A DNA stretch of 64,000 nucleotides from JAYZQT01 sp036136335. Its GTDB lineage: Bacteria; Pseudomonadota; Alphaproteobacteria; MPNO01; UBA830. Location of the stretch: contig JAYZQT010000030.1 in NCBI GenBank assembly GCA_036136335.1, forward strand, positions 1 to 64,000, in the 5' to 3' direction. Positions 34,674-42,899 of the stretch are shown here, one piece after another. A program made the translations under genes and the position numbers. The notes beneath the pieces are model-generated. The model made no database searches, was not told the DNA's origin, and saw nothing but the letters and a program-made list of their open reading frames with translations. The number at the start of each line of letters is the position of its first letter. Within the stretch, counting starts at the first letter, position 1.

Positions 34674-35063
34674 ATGGTAAAAATTCGTCATATAGCAATT
34701 ATATCAGACGATCCCGAACGTTTAGGTAACTTCTACGTGGATGTTTATGGAATGGAGATAACTGGACATAGCCAAGGGGATGTCTGGATTACAGACGGGT
34801 ATATGGACATTGCCCTTATCCATCAAAACAATGTACCAAATCAGAAAACGGGTATTAACCATTATGGGATCACGATTTCTCCAAATGAAAAGACGGAAAT
34901 TTATTCAAAAATGAATGCTCTGGGACTAGACCCGTTTGACCCCAGAACAGAAAATCCAAACCTGGACAGGCCGTTTGTGGAGCATGCTGCATTCGACATC
35001 GACGGTAATCGTTTCGATATTTCAACAGGAAAGCGTGACCTAGTAGACGAAAAGAACAGGTGA
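34674..35063 (+). CDS. VOC-family protein (glyoxalase/dioxygenase fold)
   Basis: A 129-aa vicinal-oxygen-chelate protein with two beta-alpha-beta-beta-beta modules. IRHIAIISDDPERLGNFYVDVYGME is the N-terminal module with metal-ligand His7 in the usual place, and INHYGITI plus VEHAAFDIDGNRFDIS form the second. It lies 114 bp after the TauD-type gene with a good GGAGA ribosome site. Family functions range from extradiol cleavage to isomerisation and fosfomycin resistance. The short length and missing extended domains suggest a stand-alone lyase or isomerase. Confidence 0.85.
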   Translation: MVKIRHIAIISDDPERLGNFYVDVYGMEITGHSQGDVWITDGYMDIALIHQNNVPNQKTGINHYGITISPNEKTEIYSKMNALGLDPFDPRTENPNLDRPFVEHAAFDIDGNRFDISTGKRDLVDEKNR

Positions 35064-35110
35064 CGCAGCCTGACCGGACGGAAGGCCTCAGGTTAAAATA
35101 GCTTAAACGA

Positions 35111-35197
<87 letters not shown>

Positions 35198-35401
35198 TCG
35201 CGATTTGCTTATATAGTGATCGTAATTGACGTCAAGCCTCTCCTCCAAAACATAGACCTAATCGACCCTCAGTCCTTGAAACCCAGCAAATTCACCTGTG
35301 TCCATGAAGTTCACAGCGGCGATACCAGCCGTGAAGACAGGGTTCTATGCGGCTGGGGTTTAAAGCCTGTTTTTTGGTAAGGGCAATGTTATCGTCTGGG
35401 T

Positions 35402-35983
35402 ATGCTGCAGCGCTTGTACAATTGGACGATGGACCTGGCCAACCGGAAAAACGCGGTGTGGGTCCTTGCGGCGGTGGCATTCGTCGAAAGCTCGGTTTTT
35501 CCAATTCCGCCAGACGTACTCCTGATCCCGATGATACTGGCCGCGCGCGCCAGGGCATGGCGTTACGCTGCGGTTTGCACAATCGCGTCCGTTCTGGGCG
35601 GTATGCTCGGCTATGCCATCGGCGCGGTCTTCTATGAGGGAGTCGGTCGACCAATCATGGATTTATATGGATACAGTACAAAATTTTTGGACTTCAAGAC
35701 CCGGTATAATGAGTACGGTGGCTGGATAGTATTTATCGCAGGAGTCACACCGTTTCCCTACAAAGTAATTACTATCGCCAGTGGCGTTACCAATCTCGAT
35801 TTCAGTACCTTTGCAGTAGCGTCAGTCATCGCTCGCGGCATGCGTTTCTTCCTCGTTGCCACCCTGCTTTACTGGATAGGGCAGCCGGTCCGACAATTTG
35901 TCGAAAAACGCCTTGGTATGGTCTTTATAATTTTCTGCATTCTCTTAATCGGTGGTTTTTTGAGCATCAAATACCTGATATGA
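35402..35983 (+). CDS. YqaA/DedA-family inner-membrane protein
   Basis: A 193-aa polytopic protein of the SNARE-associated DedA superfamily, YqaA subgroup. AFVESSVFPIPPDVLLIPM near residue 30 and FIAGVTPFPYKVITIASG (the re-entrant loop with Pro and basic residue) are diagnostic. DedA-fold proteins move or flip lipids, by recent family knowledge; the YqaA subgroup is less characterised. It is followed 10 bp later by dsbB, then coq7, so it belongs to a membrane-function operon. Confidence 0.87.
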   Translation: MLQRLYNWTMDLANRKNAVWVLAAVAFVESSVFPIPPDVLLIPMILAARARAWRYAAVCTIASVLGGMLGYAIGAVFYEGVGRPIMDLYGYSTKFLDFKTRYNEYGGWIVFIAGVTPFPYKVITIASGVTNLDFSTFAVASVIARGMRFFLVATLLYWIGQPVRQFVEKRLGMVFIIFCILLIGGFLSIKYLI

Positions 35984-35993
35984 AGGTAAACAC

Positions 35994-36512
35994 ATGAAAT
36001 TCGCGGGCATTACAATCCGGGACAGGACGGTCCCGCTTTGGGCCATGGGCGCCTCTGCTGCTGCGCTCGTCATTGCACTGTTATCACAGCATTGGGGAGA
36101 CCTCCCACCCTGTGACCTTTGTCTTTGGCAGCGGATACCGCATGGCGTGGTAATCGTAATCGGCATGGGTGCGTTGCTCTGGTTTGACCGACCTCAAGAA
36201 CGCATGCTCCTAAGCTGGCTGGGGGCAATTGCATTCAGCGTCGGTGCGTGCATCGCATTATATCATGTCGGCATCGAACAACACTGGATACAGGAACCAA
36301 TCTCCTGTTCCGGGGACGCAACTCTCAACGAGGTACAATCTGTAGACAAGCTTCGCAATCTTCTCTTAGCAACACGTCCTGTGCGTTGCGATGAAATCCC
36401 TTGGTCACTGTTCGGGCTGTCTATTGCCGCATGGAACGCACTGGTGTCGACGTTACTGGCATTGATTTGCGGGCTTGCAGGATTACGCCAGCTGCGCGAA
36501 AAGACTGAATGA
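35994..36512 (+). CDS. dsbB: Disulfide bond formation protein B
   Basis: A 172-aa four-helix membrane protein that reoxidises DsbA and passes electrons to ubiquinone. The first periplasmic pair is Cys40-Cys43 in PPCDLCLWQRIPH. The second pair is Cys105 (EPISCSGD) and Cys132 (VRCDEIPW). The spacing fits DsbB. Its stop overlaps the coq7 start in ATGA. Pairing with a ubiquinone-biosynthesis gene is functionally suggestive since DsbB needs quinone, though this is inference. Confidence 0.9.
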   Translation: MKFAGITIRDRTVPLWAMGASAAALVIALLSQHWGDLPPCDLCLWQRIPHGVVIVIGMGALLWFDRPQERMLLSWLGAIAFSVGACIALYHVGIEQHWIQEPISCSGDATLNEVQSVDKLRNLLLATRPVRCDEIPWSLFGLSIAAWNALVSTLLALICGLAGLRQLREKTE

Positions 36513-37087
36513 GCCAAGAGACAAAGCCCCGAGGCAAGGCCCGTACCGAGCACGGCATCCTCCCAGGCGATCTTCCCAAGGAAAAAATGCTGGAACGCTT
36601 TGTCCGGGTTGATCATGCGGGAGAGTATGGGGCGGTCCGCATCTACGAAGGGCAGCTATCGGTCCTGGGAAAATCGGACTCAGCAAAAATCATAAGCGAG
36701 ATGGCCGATAAAGAACGGGAACACCTTGAAAAATTCAAAACGTTGGTCAGCGACCGCCGCGTACGCCCTACCGCCTTGTTGCCCTTCTGGCACGCAGCGG
36801 GGTTTGCATTGGGTGCAACCACCGCGCTGATGGGGGAACGTGCGGCAATGGCCTGCACTTCAGCGGTGGAAGAAGTGATCGAGGAACACTATGCAAAACA
36901 GGCGGAAGCTCTTGGAGACGATGAAGCCGAACTCCGAGAGGTTATTGAGAAGTTCCGCGACGATGAGTTGGAGCATCGTGATACGGCGCTTGACCACGAA
37001 GCCAAACTGGCGCCGGGATACGAAATCCTGTCCAGGATAATAAAAAAAGGATCCCGCCTGGCAATCTGGCTTAGCGAGCGGGTGTAG
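36509..37087 (+). CDS. coq7: COQ7-type demethoxyubiquinone hydroxylase
   Basis: A 192-aa ferritin-like diiron hydroxylase of ubiquinone synthesis (C6 hydroxylation step). Iron-binding residues are seen in VDHAGEYGAVRIYEGQ (first Glu), DKEREHLEKF (ExxH), SAVEEVIEEHYAKQ and DDELEHRDTA (ExxH). The N-terminal leader before LERFVRVDHAGE is short and polar. Overlaps dsbB by 4 bp. COQ7 rather than UbiF is common in alphaproteobacteria and supports an aerobic, ubiquinone-using host. Confidence 0.93.
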   Translation: MSQETKPRGKARTEHGILPGDLPKEKMLERFVRVDHAGEYGAVRIYEGQLSVLGKSDSAKIISEMADKEREHLEKFKTLVSDRRVRPTALLPFWHAAGFALGATTALMGERAAMACTSAVEEVIEEHYAKQAEALGDDEAELREVIEKFRDDELEHRDTALDHEAKLAPGYEILSRIIKKGSRLAIWLSERV

Positions 37088-37170
37088 GCGCGCTTCTGTC
37101 CGACTCCATTATCAGATAAACCACATGAAAATGCTGGCAAAACTCCAAGATCACGACCTACAGTGGACAA

Positions 37171-39948
37171 ATGTCCCATCAAGAAAAATGTATGACAGAG
37201 GAACCGACCAACAACAGCCAGGTTAAAAGGCGACTGGATATTCCCGCTCTGGCGGTGGACCACCGGCGCGCCGTTCTCGCAGATGCAGCTGGCAATTTGC
37301 GAGCCATGTCAAAGGCGGCGGCAGCAGCGTTAATATCAGATGGAACAATACCGATTGTCTGCCACCTACCGACAACAGCGCGGCGCCTAAAGACATCCTC
37401 ATTTCTGGCTCTCGATCTACTCGAACTTTACGCTTTCGTCCGGCCTGCAAATGTTTGCCAGCCAACTGTATCGGGGTTGTCAATGGCACTCGGATTTAAT
37501 CTTCCTGACGAACTAGAGGACCAAGCCGAAAATTTGCAGTTTTTGGGTGGCATTCTGCTCACCGAACTGATCTCAATGAGCCCCGGTCCGGGCCGCGACC
37601 GAATAGCAGAAATAGCACGTTCGATGGAGGCGGCGAACTGGGGATGGTCCCCGCTTGTTTTACGTGCCCTCCGTTCTGAAACACCACCAGAATTCAGTGA
37701 TAACAGCATAACTGCGCTGGAAATCTGGCGGCGGCTTCCCGAATGGTCTGAATATGCCTCCGATGGACAACCCGGCAATCTGCCAGTCGCGCCAGACAAT
37801 GCACGCGCGCGGCTTGCCAGCATGGTCGGAAAAGGGGCGGAAGATCGACCCCAACAAGGTGACTATGCTTCCGCAGTAAGCCATGCATTTGCCCCACGCG
37901 ATGAAATAGGGGTGCCCCAAACAGTTATAGCAGAAGCCGGCACCGGCGTGGGCAAAACACTGGGATATATTGCACCTGCAAGCCTTTGGGTGGAGCAAAA
38001 CCAGGGAACAGTCTGGATCAGCACGTTTACTCGAAATCTTCAACGCCAGATAGATGATGAATTAAAACAGCTCCACCCCGACCCGGCAATCAAGAAACGC
38101 AAAGTCGTCATCCGCAAGGGACGGGAAAATTATCTGTGTCTTCTAAACTTCGAAGAAGCGGTTGCAGGGTTGCGGGATCGTCCGGCAAACGCGGTCGGCC
38201 TCGGGTTGTTGGCACGCTGGGCAGAAGTCACTCGAGACGGAGATATCGGAGGCGGCGATTTTCCGCCTTGGTTAATCGATCTTGCAGGCACAAGTAATAC
38301 GGTCGGCATGACCGACAGACGCGGCGAATGTATTTATTCTGCCTGCGCCCATTATCACAAATGCTTCGTCGAAAAGACGGTGCGGCGAGCAAAACGGGCA
38401 GAAATTGTCATTGCCAACCACGCCCTTGTGCTATCCCATATCGCGACAGGGGCACAGGACGACGGTCCAATTCCCAACCGACTGATCTTCGACGAGGGGC
38501 ACCACCTTTTCGACGCCGCAGACAGTGCGTTCTCCACACAACTGACCGGGCAGGAGGGTATGGACCTTCGACACTGGCTTCTGGGAGCGGAGGATGGCCG
38601 AAAAACACGTACCCGTGGATTGCTTAGCCGGATAGAGGATGTGGCTTTGCTTGATGAACCAACCATGAAATCAGTGGATGCAATTATTAGGGCTGCCAGC
38701 ATCCTGCCCGGTCCCGGATGGAACCAACGCATCGCTGAAGGTACAGCAAGTGGCGTGACCGAGACATTCTTGGCCTGTGTCCGCCAACAGGTCTACGCAC
38801 GCGCCAAGAACTCCCAATCGCCGTACGATCTCGAAATCGGGACAGAGCACCCCGTTCCCAGGCTGCTCGACAGCGCGCGGGAACTGGGAGACAAACTCGC
38901 CTCGCTTGCCCAACCGATGCAGGCATTGTCGGATCGGCTGATGAGTGTGCTGGATGAGCGCAGCACCGAGCTCAAAACACCGAACCGGAACCGGATTGAA
39001 AGCGTAAGCCGGGGCCTGAGTCGGCGAGCGGACAGGGACATCGTAGTTTGGGGATCGATGCTCGCAGGACTTGCGGATGGCTGCCCGCAGGAGTTCGTGG
39101 ACTGGTTTAGGGTAACCCGTTCAAGCGGACGCGATGTGGATATTGGAATGCATCGCCACTGGATAGACCCAATGATACCGTTTGCCAGAACTGTTGCGGA
39201 CGCAGCGCATGGGATTGTAATCACATCCGCAACATTGCGCGACAACACTGGCAACACGGAAATCGATTGGCAAACCGCGGAGGCACGGACTGGAACAGTA
39301 CATTTCAAGGCTCCGCCGTTACGTGCTCAGATGACATCGCCTTTTGATTACACCTCGCAAACACGCGTGCTTGTCGTCACAGACGTGCGCAAAGACGATC
39401 TGACCCAGGTAGCTACCGCTTATCGGGAATTATTCCTCGCGGCCGGTGGTGGCGCTCTGGGTCTGTTCACCGCAATTTCCCGCCTGCGGGGCGTGCATGA
39501 AATCATTGCCCCAACGATTGAAGATGCTGGATACCGGCTGCTCGCACAGCATGTTGATCGAATGGACACGGGTAGCCTTGTCGATATCTTCCGTGCCGAA
39601 GAAAGATCCTGCCTTCTGGGCACCGACGCCGTCCGCGACGGCATTGATGTGCCGGGGCAAAACCTGAGATTGATCGTGTTTGATCGCGTTCCCTGGCCAC
39701 GCCCTACAATCCTTCACCGGGCGCGGCGAAAGGAATTCAGCCAGTCCCGGTATGACGATTTAATCACGCGTCTGCGGCTAAAACAGGCCTATGGGCGCCT
39801 TATTCGCCGGCAAACCGATACCGGTGTCTTCGTCTTGCTGGACCCTATGACGCCTTCAAGAATGATGGGCGCATTTCCTGAGAACGTTGAGGTAATTCGG
39901 ACAGGACTAAAGGATGCGATTGCCACCACGCGGGACTTTCTTGTTTAG
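37171..39948 (+). CDS. DinG/XPD-like iron-sulfur ATP-dependent DNA helicase
   Basis: A 925-aa superfamily 2 helicase. Residues 1-240 form the alphaproteobacterial N-terminal domain (RRAVLADAAG, LDLLELYAFVRPAN). Walker A is GTGVGKT (257-263), the DEAH-type box reads DEGH (441-444), and four cysteines (323, 387, 392, 398) are spaced for a 4Fe-4S cluster. The C-terminal helicase domain has LGTDAVRDGIDVPGQNLR and the QAYGRLIRRQTDTG motif VI. It probably resolves R-loops or structured DNA. A later in-frame ATG at 37192 is an alternative start. Confidence 0.9.
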   Translation: MSHQEKCMTEEPTNNSQVKRRLDIPALAVDHRRAVLADAAGNLRAMSKAAAAALISDGTIPIVCHLPTTARRLKTSSFLALDLLELYAFVRPANVCQPTVSGLSMALGFNLPDELEDQAENLQFLGGILLTELISMSPGPGRDRIAEIARSMEAANWGWSPLVLRALRSETPPEFSDNSITALEIWRRLPEWSEYASDGQPGNLPVAPDNARARLASMVGKGAEDRPQQGDYASAVSHAFAPRDEIGVPQTVIAEAGTGVGKTLGYIAPASLWVEQNQGTVWISTFTRNLQRQIDDELKQLHPDPAIKKRKVVIRKGRENYLCLLNFEEAVAGLRDRPANAVGLGLLARWAEVTRDGDIGGGDFPPWLIDLAGTSNTVGMTDRRGECIYSACAHYHKCFVEKTVRRAKRAEIVIANHALVLSHIATGAQDDGPIPNRLIFDEGHHLFDAADSAFSTQLTGQEGMDLRHWLLGAEDGRKTRTRGLLSRIEDVALLDEPTMKSVDAIIRAASILPGPGWNQRIAEGTASGVTETFLACVRQQVYARAKNSQSPYDLEIGTEHPVPRLLDSARELGDKLASLAQPMQALSDRLMSVLDERSTELKTPNRNRIESVSRGLSRRADRDIVVWGSMLAGLADGCPQEFVDWFRVTRSSGRDVDIGMHRHWIDPMIPFARTVADAAHGIVITSATLRDNTGNTEIDWQTAEARTGTVHFKAPPLRAQMTSPFDYTSQTRVLVVTDVRKDDLTQVATAYRELFLAAGGGALGLFTAISRLRGVHEIIAPTIEDAGYRLLAQHVDRMDTGSLVDIFRAEERSCLLGTDAVRDGIDVPGQNLRLIVFDRVPWPRPTILHRARRKEFSQSRYDDLITRLRLKQAYGRLIRRQTDTGVFVLLDPMTPSRMMGAFPENVEVIRTGLKDAIATTRDFLV

Positions 39949-40045
39949 TTAAAGGCCACGCCGGTCGATGATTGCCCGGCGTTACGTTAGGGCAAAATGC
40001 CGCATACCGTTGCTACCCGGTCAAGAGCCAGCTAGTAGGAATTTG

Positions 40046-41059
40046 ATGAAGTTTGTCCGTTACGCCACTCCCCGACGGGCCATTCGCTACTGGCTCTTTG
40101 CATGTTGCACGCTTGTCTTTTGCATGGCGCTTTTGGGCGGTATCACCCGCCTCACAGAATCAGGCCTTTCAATGGTTGACTGGAAACCTGTTACGGGTTG
40201 GCTGCCACCACTAAGTGCTTCTGCGTGGGCAGAAATTTTCGACGCTTATCGTAATACACCGGAATTTCGCGTGGTAAACTTCTGGATGGAACTAAAGGAT
40301 TTCAAACAGATTTTCTGGCTGGAGTTCCTACACCGTCTATTGGGGCGCATAATCGGCATTGTTTATTTGCTCCCGTTTCTCTGGTTTGCGATTTTCTATC
40401 GCCTGCCGACATGGCTCCAAACAAGGCTGGTGTTTCTTTTCGTACTTGGAAGCGCGCAGGGTTTGCTGGGCTGGTATATGGTAAAATCAGGTATGGTCGA
40501 CGAGGCTTCAGTCAGTCATTACATGCTGGCTGCCCACCTTGGGCTCGCCGTCACGATATATGGCATGATGCTCTCCACCGCCATCGCTCTGGGCTCGACC
40601 TCAACCAAAGTTATACCGGCTGCATGGGCTGGCGGGTTCACCGTCTTAATCTTTGTAACCATGCTGTGGGGGGCGTTCCTGTCAGGCCTCGACGGCGGCA
40701 CCATTTTTAACACCTTTCCGCTGATGGACGGACATTTTATCCCGCCCGATGCATTTTCGAATTCGCCGATCTGGATAAACATTTTTGAAAACGTTGCTCT
40801 CGTTCAGTTTTCTCACAGAGTGCTCGCTATATTGTCTCTGTCCGCGGCAATATTGCTCTGGTGGCGATACCGAAATTCAAATCTTCCCGCGCTGCACTTG
40901 GCGGCGTTGTTCGCAGTTCTTCAGTTCTGTCTGGGCATTGCGACAATCCTCTCCGGCGCGTCAATTTATATTGCTTGGGCGCACCAAGCCGTCGGGATCG
41001 CGTTATTTTCAGCTGCAGTATGGCTCTGGGGCGGGCGCGCGAAGGCTTCCAACGCTTGA
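40046..41059 (+). CDS. ctaA: Heme A synthase (CtaA/COX15 family)
   Basis: A 337-aa inner-membrane enzyme that oxidises the C8 methyl of heme O to give heme A for cytochrome oxidase. I start it at ATG 40046 (MKFVRYATPRRAIRYWLF), preceded by TAGGA; an in-frame ATG 78 bp earlier has no ribosome site and adds a non-family stretch. GGITRLTESGLSMVDWKP is the hallmark. Heme-binding His residues occur in EFLHRLLGR, HLGLAV, QFSHRVLA and AHQAVG. Eight membrane segments. Its stop codon overlaps a candidate promoter for metZ. Confidence 0.93.
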   Translation: MKFVRYATPRRAIRYWLFACCTLVFCMALLGGITRLTESGLSMVDWKPVTGWLPPLSASAWAEIFDAYRNTPEFRVVNFWMELKDFKQIFWLEFLHRLLGRIIGIVYLLPFLWFAIFYRLPTWLQTRLVFLFVLGSAQGLLGWYMVKSGMVDEASVSHYMLAAHLGLAVTIYGMMLSTAIALGSTSTKVIPAAWAGGFTVLIFVTMLWGAFLSGLDGGTIFNTFPLMDGHFIPPDAFSNSPIWINIFENVALVQFSHRVLAILSLSAAILLWWRYRNSNLPALHLAALFAVLQFCLGIATILSGASIYIAWAHQAVGIALFSAAVWLWGGRAKASNA

Positions 41060-41085
41060 CTATCATGCGCACTAGCGCCTATCAA
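41056..41085 (+). promoter_or_regulatory. Candidate promoter for riboswitch-metZ transcript
   Basis: TTGACT (41056-41061), an 18-bp spacer and TATCAA (41080-41085) give a predicted start near 41092, just before the first base of the SAM-II aptamer. The -35 lies in the ctaA stop codon. The position makes it attractive even though the -10 is imperfect. Confidence 0.5.
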
Positions 41086-41094
41086 TCGCCCCTT

Positions 41095-41168
41095 CTCGTG
41101 GTGATTTGGTTCGACTGGCTTGCGGCCACGTTAAATTTCACCGCCAAAAGGTCGGGATTTTGCTAAAA
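41095..41168 (+). promoter_or_regulatory. SAM-II riboswitch (metA/SAM-alpha motif) upstream of metZ
   Basis: P1 is CGTGG (41097-41101) with CCACG (41126-41130). The conserved segments match the SAM-II consensus in order: GTGATTTGG, GGCTTGCGGCCACGTTAAA and, after a variable loop, GCTAAAA (41162-41168). A small extra hairpin with an AAAA loop (41141-41155) fills the variable region. SAM-II is an alphaproteobacterial pseudoknot that binds S-adenosylmethionine and lowers expression of methionine genes. The 3' P2 strand probably pairs GGTT (41108-41111) with AACC (41167-41170); this pairing is inferred. Confidence 0.87.
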
Positions 41169-41192
41169 CCCCGCCCACCGGTCGGGGTTTTT
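41165..41192 (+). terminator. Intrinsic terminator within the metZ leader
   Basis: A perfect 9-bp stem, AAAACCCCG (41165-41173) and CGGGGTTTT (41183-41191), closes a 9-base loop and ends in TTTTT. It follows the SAM-II element and even shares its AAAA with the aptamer's 3' end. The metZ ribosome site AGGGAG (41207-41212) lies beyond it. It may be the riboswitch expression platform, or simply the end of the ctaA transcript. Confidence 0.8.
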
Positions 41193-41218
41193 ATTTGGTA
41201 AACACTAGGGAGCGGTGC

Positions 41219-42418
41219 ATGGGAATTAACAAACCCGTTCGGGATAGCTGGCGTGCCGAGACCTTGGCGGTGAGAGGCGGTACACGACGGAGTGAATTCG
41301 GTGAAACCAGTGAGGCAATATTCGCCACCTCCGGCTACGTATACGAATTTGCCGAACAGGCAGAACACGCGTTCAAGGATCTTAACGACCGGTTTATATA
41401 CTCGCGGTTTTCAAACCCAACTGTCGACATGTTTCAGGAGCGCATGGCGCTGATGGAAGGCGCGGAGGTCGGCAAGGCTACCGCGACGGGAATGGCGGCG
41501 GTGTTTGCTTCCATGGCCTGCATGGTTGAGGCTGGCGATCACGTTGTTGGCAGCCGAGCACTGTTCGGTTCCTGCCTTTATATTCTCAAAGAAATATTGC
41601 CCAGGTACGGAGTTCAAACCACTATCGTTGACGGTACCGACCTGAGTAAGTGGGAAGAAGCATTAAAACGCCCAACCAAATGCGTATTTGTAGAGACACC
41701 CTCAAACCCCGGGCTGGACATTATTGACCTCAAGGCGGTGTCCCGCCTTTCGCATAAGGCAGGTGCAAAAGTTATCGTCGACAACGTCTTCGCTACTCCC
41801 TTGTTGCAGAAACCACTGGAACTTGGTGCCGACGTCGTCGTCTATTCCGCGACGAAACATATTGACGGTCAAGGCCGGGCCCTGGGAGGCATCGTACTGG
41901 GCGAAAAAGACTATTGTGAGAACACCTTAAAGCCCTTTTTGCGTCATACTGGACCCGCGCTTAGTCCTTTCAACGCATGGGTAATGCTGAAGGGTCTGGA
42001 GACCCTGGACATCCGTATGCGGCAGCACTGCGAAAATGCGAAAACCATTGCCAACTATCTTGAGGCGCGGGGAGACCTAGCAAAAGTAAGGTATCCTGGT
42101 CTCCTGAGCCATCCGCAGCACAGCCTAGCGGCTTCTCAAATGTCGGATTTCGGGAATGTGGTAACCTTTTCACTAAAGGCGGGCAAGGCTGCAGCTTTCA
42201 CATTTATGAACGCACTAACTATGATAGATATCTCGAACAATTTGGGGGATGCAAAAAGCCTGCTCACCCACCCAGCCACCACGACACATCAGCGTCTTAC
42301 TGCGGAAGAACGGGATAGCTTGGGGCTTGATGACGGTATGGTTCGACTTTCGGTCGGGCTGGAACACCCGGAAGACGTACAAGACGATTTGGAACAGGCA
42401 TTTGCCGAGGTCAACTAG
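41219..42418 (+). CDS. metZ: O-succinylhomoserine sulfhydrylase
   Basis: A 399-aa PLP enzyme that makes homocysteine from acylated homoserine and sulfide. The ATG at 41219 has AGGGAG six bases upstream; an earlier in-frame TTG at 41195 is rejected because it falls in the terminator tail. The MetZ-type opening WRAETLAVRGGTRRSEFGETSEAIFATSGY, the substrate loop YSRFSNPTVDMFQERMA, and the PLP Lys213 in YSATKHIDGQGR are present. It is controlled by the upstream SAM-II element and followed by apaG, as in many alphaproteobacteria. Confidence 0.93.
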   Translation: MGINKPVRDSWRAETLAVRGGTRRSEFGETSEAIFATSGYVYEFAEQAEHAFKDLNDRFIYSRFSNPTVDMFQERMALMEGAEVGKATATGMAAVFASMACMVEAGDHVVGSRALFGSCLYILKEILPRYGVQTTIVDGTDLSKWEEALKRPTKCVFVETPSNPGLDIIDLKAVSRLSHKAGAKVIVDNVFATPLLQKPLELGADVVVYSATKHIDGQGRALGGIVLGEKDYCENTLKPFLRHTGPALSPFNAWVMLKGLETLDIRMRQHCENAKTIANYLEARGDLAKVRYPGLLSHPQHSLAASQMSDFGNVVTFSLKAGKAAAFTFMNALTMIDISNNLGDAKSLLTHPATTTHQRLTAEERDSLGLDDGMVRLSVGLEHPEDVQDDLEQAFAEVN

Positions 42419-42480
42419 CAAAATTCCCTTTGACCAATAGATTCGCTAAACTGTGATTCATTATAAATTGGACCAAACTC

Positions 42481-42873
42481 ATGTATTCAGCCACCACCCG
42501 CGAAATCCGCGTCTTGGTAGAACCAATTTATCTGGATGAACAGTCCGAACCAGACGATAGTCAGTTCGTATGGGCATATCGAGTTCAGATTGCAAATGAA
42601 AGCGCGGAGACCGTTCAGTTGCTCACTCGATATTGGCACATTACCGACGGCATGGGGCGGGTGCAGGAAGTGCGGGGCGCAGGCGTCGTAGGGGAACAAC
42701 CTACTCTTAACCCCGGAGACTCTTACGAATATACCAGTGGCACCCCGCTACCTACGCCTTCCGGTATCATGAAAGGCTCATACCAAATGAAGACCCCTAC
42801 TGGAGAGAAGTTCGACATCGAAATACCGGCCTTTTCTCTGGACTGTCCTTACGAACCTCGCCGGCTTAATTAA
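42481..42873 (+). CDS. apaG: ApaG-family protein
   Basis: A 130-aa single-domain protein of the ApaG/DUF525 family, an Ig-like beta-sandwich. The diagnostic segments are WAYRVQIANESAETVQLLTRYWHITDG, GVVGEQPTLNPGDSYEYTSG and GIMKGSYQM. A role in cobalt/magnesium tolerance is suggested for the family but the biochemistry is not settled. It lies 62 bp downstream of metZ, a conserved adjacency in alphaproteobacteria, so it may share the SAM-responsive transcript. Confidence 0.92.
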   Translation: MYSATTREIRVLVEPIYLDEQSEPDDSQFVWAYRVQIANESAETVQLLTRYWHITDGMGRVQEVRGAGVVGEQPTLNPGDSYEYTSGTPLPTPSGIMKGSYQMKTPTGEKFDIEIPAFSLDCPYEPRRLN

Positions 42874-42899
42874 CCCTTATCACAGCACCGGACCTGCCC

